Of a DNA stretch of 7,248 bases, positions 1 to 4,603 are shown one piece after another. The notes under the pieces were generated by a model. The model had not been told where the DNA came from, searched no databases, and saw only the letters and a program-made list of their open reading frames with translations. This stretch comes from COE1 sp964387365 (GTDB lineage: Bacteria > Bacillota > Clostridia > Lachnospirales > Lachnospiraceae). Location of the stretch: assembly GCA_964387365.1 (NCBI GenBank), contig CAYLWP010000137.1:1-7248 (forward strand), in the 5' to 3' direction. How positions within the stretch are numbered: the first letter of the stretch is position 1; each line of letters starts with the position of its first letter. Both the position numbers and the translations under genes were made by a program.

Positions 1-229
1 TCATCTGAGCCTTTTTTCTTTGCCCAGTTTTTTCATAGGTCATTTGACACTATCTTTGATTATATTCTTTCGTATCTCCTCATTCCGTTGCGGCTTAACC
101 GATATAAAAACGATACGCTTACTTTTTTTTTGTAAATACTTTTAAGTGAATACGATATTATCCAACGTATTTTATTTTGTTCGCATTAATTATTTTTAAG
201 TTTTTTTTATTTTACTTTACATTTTTAAG
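1..229. other. AT-rich intergenic region left of the Lrp-type gene
   Basis: No convincing complete gene is present. The stretch is strongly AT-rich with long T runs (around 122-131 and 201-208) and three copies of TTTTAAGT (140-147, 194-201, 223-230). On the minus strand a perfect TATAAT lies at 59-64 without a good -35, and an open frame starts at an ATG at 41-43 and runs off the left edge (14 codons, beginning MTYEKTGQRKK). A second in-frame ATG at 2-4 follows AAAGG by five bases. A divergent gene could therefore begin at the edge, but the visible part is too short to call. Divergent placement would be usual for an Lrp-family regulator and its target; that is inference only. Confidence 0.4.
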
Positions 230-258
230 TTGACGAAATCCCCACTTCTGTGTATTTT
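230..258 (+). promoter_or_regulatory. Putative sigma-A promoter of the Lrp-type gene
   Basis: TTGACG at 230-235 (5 of 6 to consensus), a 17-base spacer, then TATTTT at 253-258 (4 of 6). Transcription would start near 265 and give a leader of about 36 bases ending in the strong ribosome site. The AT-rich repeats on both sides (TTTTAAGT upstream, GATATATTA downstream) are candidate regulator sites. Confidence 0.55.
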
Positions 259-284
259 ATAGATATATTACGATATATTATTAC

Positions 285-295
285 AGGAGGAGGAA
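285..295 (+). promoter_or_regulatory. Ribosome binding site that fixes the Lrp-type start
   Basis: AGGAGGAGGAA lies five bases before the ATG at 301. This decides for that ATG over an in-frame GTG at 250, which has no such site in front of it and lies inside the predicted promoter. Confidence 0.85.
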
Positions 296-300
296 TATAT

Positions 301-747
301 ATGGATTATACCTTAGACAGCATTGACAAAAGGATTATTGAGATATTACAGGCAAATGCCCGCACACCGGTAAAGGATATTGCGGCTGAGGTTTTTTTAT
401 CCTCCCCTGCCGTATCCAACCGGATTGAAAAAATGGAAAAAGCCGGCATTATCACGGGTTATCATGCCAGAATTAATTACCAGCTTTTTGATTACCATAT
501 TAAAGCATTTATTAACTTAGAGGTCGAACCGTACCAAAAAAAGGAATTCTATCCCTTTATCGAAGCTATTCCGAATGTCACCGAGTGTAACTGTGTTACG
601 GGTGATTATGCCATGCTCATTGAGGTTGCCTTTCAAACTACGGTACAGCTTGACCATTTCATCAACGAACTGCAGCACTTTGGAAGAACCAAGACTCAGA
701 TTGTATTCTCTACCTCTGTAGAACATAGAGATGTTCCGATTCAATAG
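301..747 (+). CDS. Lrp/AsnC-family transcriptional regulator
   Basis: This 148-residue protein has the usual length and layout of the leucine-responsive/AsnC regulators, cytoplasmic DNA-binding proteins that form dimers and octamers and often respond to amino acids. Residues about 5-60 form the N-terminal winged helix-turn-helix: LDSIDKRIIEILQ leads in, the first helix of the motif is around 23-30, and the recognition helix is around 34-46 (SSPAVSNRIEKMEKAGII). Residues about 66-142 match the RAM effector-binding and oligomerisation domain, with the loop TGDYAML at 100-106 where the family typically binds its ligand. The start is set by a strong ribosome site at 285-295. A sigma-A-like promoter lies at 230-258, and AT-rich repeats nearby would suit autoregulation, as is common in the family. 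Targets and ligand cannot be read from the sequence. The stop lies two bases from the stop of the convergent 58-residue gene, with no classical terminator between. The family assignment is secure; the subgroup is not. Confidence 0.95.
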   Translation: MDYTLDSIDKRIIEILQANARTPVKDIAAEVFLSSPAVSNRIEKMEKAGIITGYHARINYQLFDYHIKAFINLEVEPYQKKEFYPFIEAIPNVTECNCVTGDYAMLIEVAFQTTVQLDHFINELQHFGRTKTQIVFSTSVEHRDVPIQ

Positions 748-749
748 GC

Positions 750-926
750 TTAAACCATACTATATTCCATCATCTCATAAACCAGTCTGCTTCCTTCGAC
801 AATTTCCGAAGGGAGCAGTGCTCTTGCAACGCACTTTAGCTCCGCATCCGGCTCATCCTCCTTCTGCAGATATGCATAATCCCCATCTAAGCGTGCAACA
901 CTGTAATAAATTTTATCTAATAACAT
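750..926 (-). CDS. Small 58-residue protein of unknown function
   Basis: I do not recognise a named family. The product begins MLLDKIYYSVARLDGDYAYL and ends in EMMEYSMV. It is acidic, has no signal peptide or membrane segment, has a single cysteine, and would probably be cytoplasmic and largely helical, with a charged middle (QKEDEPDAELK). The case for a real gene is good. The ATG at 924-926 is preceded by AAAGGAG with correct spacing, and an extended -10 promoter lies upstream at 966-993. An in-frame GTG at 945-947 would add seven residues (VKRKEKA as coded), but those codons contain the ribosome site itself, so the ATG is preferred. The gene is convergent with the Lrp-type gene (two bases apart) and divergent from the alarmone synthetase gene. 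No terminator is visible downstream, so its transcript probably runs antisense into the end of the Lrp-type gene. No function is proposed. Confidence 0.75.
   Translation of the reverse strand: MLLDKIYYSVARLDGDYAYLQKEDEPDAELKCVARALLPSEIVEGSRLVYEMMEYSMV
787..818 (+). repeat. 12-bp inverted repeat, possible 3' end hairpin of the Lrp-type mRNA
   Basis: CTGCTTCCTTCG (787-798) pairs with CGAAGGGAGCAG (807-818) over 12 bp around an 8-base loop. As plus-strand RNA all positions pair, one of them U-G; as minus-strand RNA the same position is a C-A mismatch. The hairpin sits 40 bases after the stop of the Lrp-type gene and inside the coding part of the convergent small gene. No T run follows, so it is not a classical intrinsic terminator. 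It could still protect or define an mRNA 3' end, or it may simply reflect codon content. Confidence 0.45.
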
Positions 927-965
927 TGCTTTCTCCTTTCTCTTCACTTTATAAACTCATATAGT

Positions 966-993
966 ATTGTAACACATCTTCATAACTACACAA
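966..993 (-). promoter_or_regulatory. Putative extended -10 promoter of the 58-residue gene
   Basis: Read on the minus strand: TTGTGT (988-993), a 16-base spacer, and TACAAT (966-971) preceded by TGT, which forms the extended -10 pattern TGnTACAAT. Transcription would start near 959, giving a leader of about 32 bases that ends in the AAAGGAG ribosome site. Spacing and composition fit sigma-A promoters of low-GC Firmicutes. Confidence 0.6.
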
Positions 994-1073
994 AGAAAAT
1001 GTATTTTTATGCATATATGAACAAAAAATATTGCTTTGATTGTTAAAATTTGGTGAATTTTCACATTTTTTCA

Positions 1074-1102
1074 TTGCTTTCATTTCTCAAATACGGTATA
1101 TT
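1074..1102 (+). promoter_or_regulatory. Putative sigma-A promoter of the alarmone synthetase gene
   Basis: TTGCTT (1074-1079), a 17-base spacer and TATATT (1097-1102). The -10 matches 5 of 6 and the -35 only 3 of 6. Transcription would begin near 1109, which places the inverted repeat 1121-1147 in the leader. Overlapping -10-like hexamers (TATTAT 1099-1104, TATAAA 1108-1113) make the exact position uncertain. Confidence 0.45.
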
Positions 1103-1120
1103 ATTAATATAAACTATGTT

Positions 1121-1147
1121 TAACTGTCGGGTTACAACAGACAGTTA
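1121..1147 (+). repeat. Perfect 8-bp inverted repeat in the alarmone synthetase leader
   Basis: TAACTGTC (1121-1128) and GACAGTTA (1140-1147) are exact inverted copies around an 11-base loop. The repeat ends one base before the AGGAGG ribosome site (1149-1154). In RNA it would form a moderate stem beside the site of translation initiation; in DNA it could be an operator for a dimeric repressor just after the transcription start. No T run follows, so it is not a terminator. Confidence 0.6.
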
Positions 1148-1162
1148 TAGGAGGTAAGTACC

Positions 1163-1846
1163 TTGTCAGAGTTAGAACTAGATCCTTCCGGTTATGCAGC
1201 TTACGCCGCACAGTTGGATAACGAACATATTCCTCAGGAGGAATATGACCAGTTGGTGGAGCCTTATCGTGAAGCGATGACTCGTTTAGAGGTTCGTATG
1301 AACGGCCTGAACGAGGATTACAGAAAAAAGTATCGTGATTATCCTATTCATAATATTCAGGCGCGTATTAAAAGCAAAAAAAGTATTGAACATAAGCTTG
1401 CTGCAAGAAAGCTCCCGATTAATGCTTTTGCAGCCAAGGACAGTCTGACCGATATTGCCGGTATTCGTGTAATCTGCTACTTTACAGAGGATGTTTATAA
1501 TATCCTTGCATTGATTAAGCATCAGACAGATTTATTAATTATTAAGGAAAACGACTATATCGCAGAGCCAAAATCTACGGGCTACCGCAGTTATCATATG
1601 GTGCTTGGTATTCCTGTATATCGTATCGAGGGTATGCAGTACTACCCGGTTGAGATTCAGCTCCGTACGCTCGCCATGGATTTATGGGCAAGTATGGAGC
1701 ACCGCATTTGTTACAAGGGCGAAATACCTGATGAAACAACAGATGCTTTTATCCGCTACTCTCACGAGCTGTTGAAGATGGAACGACGCATGAAGCATCA
1801 TCTGGACGAAATCAGAAAAGACAATCCACAGGAACCGATGCAATAA
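1163..1846 (+). CDS. Small alarmone synthetase, GTP pyrophosphokinase (RelQ/RelP type)
   Basis: This enzyme transfers pyrophosphate from ATP to the 3'-OH of GDP or GTP, making ppGpp or pppGpp, the stringent-response nucleotides, in the cytoplasm. The 227-residue protein has one RelA/SpoT synthetase domain, about residues 45-185, and lacks the HD hydrolase, TGS and ACT domains of long Rel enzymes, so it should synthesise but not degrade. Visible motifs are ARIKSKKSIEHKLAARK (67-83, nucleotide-binding basic stretch), DIAGIRV (97-103, with the presumed metal-binding Asp97), the G-loop segment KSTGYRSYH (137-145), VEIQLRTLAMDLWASMEH (163-180, with the presumed catalytic Glu164) and a helical C-terminus suited to oligomer formation, as known for RelQ tetramers. 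It resembles Bacillus YjbM more than the long Rel, but I cannot separate RelQ from RelP by eye. Translation starts at TTG 1163, eight bases after AGGAGG (1149-1154). The gene has its own promoter, a leader inverted repeat and a strong terminator, so it appears monocistronic. Confidence 0.96.
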   Translation: MSELELDPSGYAAYAAQLDNEHIPQEEYDQLVEPYREAMTRLEVRMNGLNEDYRKKYRDYPIHNIQARIKSKKSIEHKLAARKLPINAFAAKDSLTDIAGIRVICYFTEDVYNILALIKHQTDLLIIKENDYIAEPKSTGYRSYHMVLGIPVYRIEGMQYYPVEIQLRTLAMDLWASMEHRICYKGEIPDETTDAFIRYSHELLKMERRMKHHLDEIRKDNPQEPMQ

Positions 1847-1855
1847 ATCAGAATC

Positions 1856-1893
1856 AAAAAGAAGCCTTGATAAACACTCAAAGCTTCTTTTTT
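1856..1893. terminator. Bidirectional intrinsic terminator
   Basis: Arms 1856-1870 (AAAAAGAAGCCTTGA) and 1878-1892 (TCAAAGCTTCTTTTT) pair over 15 positions with one C-A mismatch around a 7-base loop. A T run flanks the stem on the plus strand (1888-1893), and the A run 1856-1860 gives the T run on the minus strand. It lies between the convergent stops at 1846 and 1895 and should end both the synthetase and the cyclase transcripts. Confidence 0.9.
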
Positions 1894-1894
1894 C

Positions 1895-4429
1895 TTACAT
1901 GATTTCCTTAAATACAACTCTGTTTCTTCCCTCTACCTTTGCCTGATATACTGCCTTATCCGCTTCTTCCACAATCTTCTGTACATTTTTCTCCGTACAG
2001 TGATAATATGCCGCTCCGATACTTGCAGTAACCTTTACCGACTGATTGGCTTTTTCATAAGTAGCCTTTAGTTTCTCGCGGGTAAATTCCAATCTTTCCC
2101 GTATGGTTTCAACCGGAATATTTTTTACAAAAATACAGAATTCATCTCCACCAAATCGTGAAACAAGGTCTACGTTAGCAAAGTGAACCTGAAGCTTCTG
2201 TGCCGCTTCCTTGATTGCAGTATCTCCGACCAGATGTCCCAGAATATCATTTACCTGTTTAAAATAATCCAGGTCAAAAAATACCATACAGAAATTAATC
2301 TGGTCTTCTTCATGCAAATACTCAGCCACCTCAGCAAGAAATGTATTCTTATTCAAAAGCCCCGTCATGGAGTCCGTTCTTGTCTGCGACTTTAACTTCT
2401 GTGCTTCCTTCGTCATCTGATCAATATTAATAATATTACCGAGAATTTTTACAACCTCACCCTTTTCATTCATAATCGGGTAACGTCTTACTCGGCACCA
2501 CACATAGCCGACCTCTTTTTTCACCAGACGAACGACGCACTCGCTGTTCTCGCACTGCCTTCTGGTTTTCAGATATGCCTCCTTCAAGGCTGCTGCATCA
2601 TCCTTATGTACCTTCCAGCACTTCATCAGTTCATCAGGATCTCTTGATGGCCTGAAATCATCCAGAGACCAGCCAAACTTATCTCTCATAATACCTGATG
2701 CCGTTCCTTCTCCTGTCTGCAAGTCAGTTTCAAAAATAATATCTTCCGATTTTTCAATAATGAGTTCATATCGTTTTTGCTGAATGGCAAGCTTTCTTTC
2801 CTCTTCTGCAAGAGTCTGATAGTTTTTCTTTCGCATAACCCCCATTATTGCCTGCATCAGTACGATTAACAGGATAATTGCGATGGTCAGGCTCAGTGTA
2901 ATCCTGTTTTCATACAGAAAATCCTTCCAGGTATACTGATATCGATGGCTTAACGTATTCTGGAACACAATCATATTCACATCATCCGTAGAAAGCTGTG
3001 AAATTGCCGCATCAAGAATATTCTTAATCATTTTATGATCGGTGGACTCTCCGCCTTCCGAATAATCCATGACAGCAAGACAATGATCATCTCCCGTACC
3101 TTCCTCATGCACAACTTCCAGACGTGAATATATTGGTCTTCCAAGCCAGTAATCTGCTGCATACTGGTTCACCAGAAGCACATCCGCTGCTCCTGTCAAA
3201 ACTGCATCAAACGCATCCTCTGTTGTTGCATAATTCTGTTGTATAAAATTCGGATATTCCTCCGCTATAACCTTATCAATGGTCTGAGAGCCTGTACTCA
3301 TTGCCAGACGCAGGGAACCGTTTCGGTAGAAAATGAGATTTTCGTCCGCAACCATTACCTTATTCATAAAATCATAAGGCATCGTAACAACCATTCTTCC
3401 GACTCTTCGGTTCCAGCGGTTATAGGTTACGTCTGCTGTAATAATGATATTATTTTCCTGTAAGTACTCATAATCCACATTTCCTATCGGCAATGCTACA
3501 TATTCAAATCTAAGCCCACTAAGCTCCTGTATGGCATCCAGAATATCTCTGGTGATTCCCGCAAACTCTCCTGTTTCCGGGTCTTTATAGGAAACAGGAA
3601 GATTATCCTGTACATAACCGACCCGCAATGTACTTGTCTTTTTTATAAATTCTCTCTGCTCTGCATTAATATACTGGATATTATAAATCGGAAAATATAC
3701 TTCCGATAAATCATTCGGCAGATTTGGTCTGTTTTCCTGAAGCTTAGACATGGCTTCATTCAGCTCCTGCATCAGCGCTTCCTTCCCCGGAGTTGTAATA
3801 AAGTAAAACGGCGCCTGACCGAATCTGGCAAGAACCTTATCATTTTCCTGCACCTCAAGCAGATTCACTACTGTTGCATCAACCTCTTTATTGCGCATTT
3901 TGGAGGTAGCTTCTGTTGTGGTATTACAGTACACAAGCTCGACTGTCAGCAGGTGCTTCTTAGCATAATCCAAAAAATTCTCTGTATAAAAGGAATCTTT
4001 TACTACCGCTACCGATAATCCCTGAAAAGCTTCATAATCCTCATAATTCAAATCAGCTCTTCCGCTGTTCGTAATCAGTGCCGTATACTGTTTTCCTGCT
4101 GAAAATTCCGAATAAAGATATTTTTCAAGCCCTTCCTCTGTCATCTGTGCCGGTGCCAATAAATCAATCACATCTGCATCCAGTCTCTCTAAGCCGCCTT
4201 CATAGTCCGTCACCTGTACAAATTCGCACTCCCAGCCTGTAAGTTCAGCAAGTTCACAAATATATTCATAATTGTAGCCTGCCAGATTACCATCCTGTAT
4301 CTCACAAAAACCGGGCAGTTCAAATACACCAACCTTCACAGTCCTTTGTGTTTCCGCCGCAGACACCTCTTTTGGATACGCAAAAAACAGCATGATACCA
4401 ATCAATACCATGCCGGTCAGAATATACAT
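1895..4429 (-). CDS. Membrane diguanylate cyclase with two solute-binding domains, PAS and GGDEF
   Basis: Predicted to make cyclic di-GMP from two GTP in response to an extracellular ligand. In the 844-residue frame the order is: hydrophobic signal or anchor segment 2-18 with a possible cleavage site near VSAA (22-25); a family 3 solute-binding (Venus flytrap) domain about 30-236; a second one about 267-495, opening LRVGYVQDNLPVSY; a transmembrane helix 510-532; a short charged linker; a PAS domain about 553-670; and a GGDEF domain about 685-844. The active site is intact: RFGGDEF 758-764 and the metal/substrate segment DLDYFKQVND 719-728. The allosteric RxxD site is lost, reading ANVD at 751-754. 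No EAL domain is present. Family 3 domains typically bind amino acids; the ligand here is unknown. The ATG at 4427-4429 has only a weak ribosome site and gives an uncharged N-terminus. A better ATG at 4473-4475 lies one base out of frame across a nine-A tract, so the true start is uncertain. It has its own promoter (4517-4545) and shares the terminator at 1856-1893. Confidence 0.95.
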   Translation of the reverse strand: MYILTGMVLIGIMLFFAYPKEVSAAETQRTVKVGVFELPGFCEIQDGNLAGYNYEYICELAELTGWECEFVQVTDYEGGLERLDADVIDLLAPAQMTEEGLEKYLYSEFSAGKQYTALITNSGRADLNYEDYEAFQGLSVAVVKDSFYTENFLDYAKKHLLTVELVYCNTTTEATSKMRNKEVDATVVNLLEVQENDKVLARFGQAPFYFITTPGKEALMQELNEAMSKLQENRPNLPNDLSEVYFPIYNIQYINAEQREFIKKTSTLRVGYVQDNLPVSYKDPETGEFAGITRDILDAIQELSGLRFEYVALPIGNVDYEYLQENNIIITADVTYNRWNRRVGRMVVTMPYDFMNKVMVADENLIFYRNGSLRLAMSTGSQTIDKVIAEEYPNFIQQNYATTEDAFDAVLTGAADVLLVNQYAADYWLGRPIYSRLEVVHEEGTGDDHCLAVMDYSEGGESTDHKMIKNILDAAISQLSTDDVNMIVFQNTLSHRYQYTWKDFLYENRITLSLTIAIILLIVLMQAIMGVMRKKNYQTLAEEERKLAIQQKRYELIIEKSEDIIFETDLQTGEGTASGIMRDKFGWSLDDFRPSRDPDELMKCWKVHKDDAAALKEAYLKTRRQCENSECVVRLVKKEVGYVWCRVRRYPIMNEKGEVVKILGNIINIDQMTKEAQKLKSQTRTDSMTGLLNKNTFLAEVAEYLHEEDQINFCMVFFDLDYFKQVNDILGHLVGDTAIKEAAQKLQVHFANVDLVSRFGGDEFCIFVKNIPVETIRERLEFTREKLKATYEKANQSVKVTASIGAAYYHCTEKNVQKIVEEADKAVYQAKVEGRNRVVFKEIM

Positions 4430-4463
4430 TATCGAATCTTTTTCTTTTATCCAACCGGGATTA

Positions 4464-4472
4464 TTTTTTTTT
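4464..4472 (-). repeat. Nine-base A tract in the cyclase leader
   Basis: On the coding (minus) strand nine A residues follow directly after an ATG at 4473-4475. That ATG is preceded by GAGAG (4484-4488) with an eight-base gap. As written the ATG reads only three lysines and then TAA. Removing one A joins it to the cyclase frame and adds MKKNNPGWIKEKDSI before the currently callable start. The homopolymer is long enough for polymerase slippage or a sequencing length error. Confidence 0.6.
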
Positions 4473-4516
4473 CATCGCATGTTCTCTCAATTCTATAATG
4501 ACTTTATAATACTTTA

Positions 4517-4545
4517 ATTGTACTACTATTGCGCATTTTTTTCAA
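4517..4545 (-). promoter_or_regulatory. Strong putative sigma-A promoter of the diguanylate cyclase gene
   Basis: Read on the minus strand: TTGAAA (4540-4545, 5 of 6), an exact 17-base spacer and TACAAT (4517-4522, 5 of 6). Transcription would start near 4510. The promoter lies between the ileS terminator and the cyclase gene, so the cyclase is transcribed independently of ileS although both point the same way. Confidence 0.75.
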
Positions 4546-4565
4546 TATATTCAGACACTTTACAT

Positions 4566-4595
4566 AAAAAAAGACAGAGACTTTCTCTGCCTTTT
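4566..4595 (-). terminator. Intrinsic terminator of ileS
   Basis: On the minus strand GGCAGAGA (4584-4591) pairs with TCTCTGTC (4573-4580) over 8 bp, one of them G-U, around the loop AAG. Seven T residues (4566-4572) follow, and an A run (4592-4595) lies on the other side. It begins eight bases after the ileS stop codon, the expected place for the end of that transcript. Confidence 0.9.
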
Positions 4596-4603
4596 CATGT
4601 TCT

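Noticed and set aside
1..36. Minus-strand peptide MKKLGKEKRLR
   Set aside because: Eleven codons without a ribosome site, ending at the edge; most likely chance in A-rich sequence.
44..49. Perfect TTGACA on the plus strand
   Set aside because: No -10-like hexamer lies 16-19 bases downstream; the only TATATT (61-66) is 11 bases away.
88..101. Short CGG/CCG inverted repeat considered as a terminator of an upstream gene
   Set aside because: The arms are only three bases and no T run follows directly.
250..300. In-frame GTG start that would lengthen the Lrp-type protein by 17 residues
   Set aside because: It overlaps the predicted -10 region, has no ribosome site, and the added residues do not resemble the family, while ATG 301 has an excellent AGGAGG site.
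924..947. In-frame GTG start adding seven residues to the 58-residue protein
   Set aside because: The extra codons contain the AAAGGAG ribosome site serving the ATG at 924-926.
1286..1522. Open frame antisense to the alarmone synthetase
   Set aside because: It overlaps a conserved coding region, has no ribosome site and no recognisable protein pattern.
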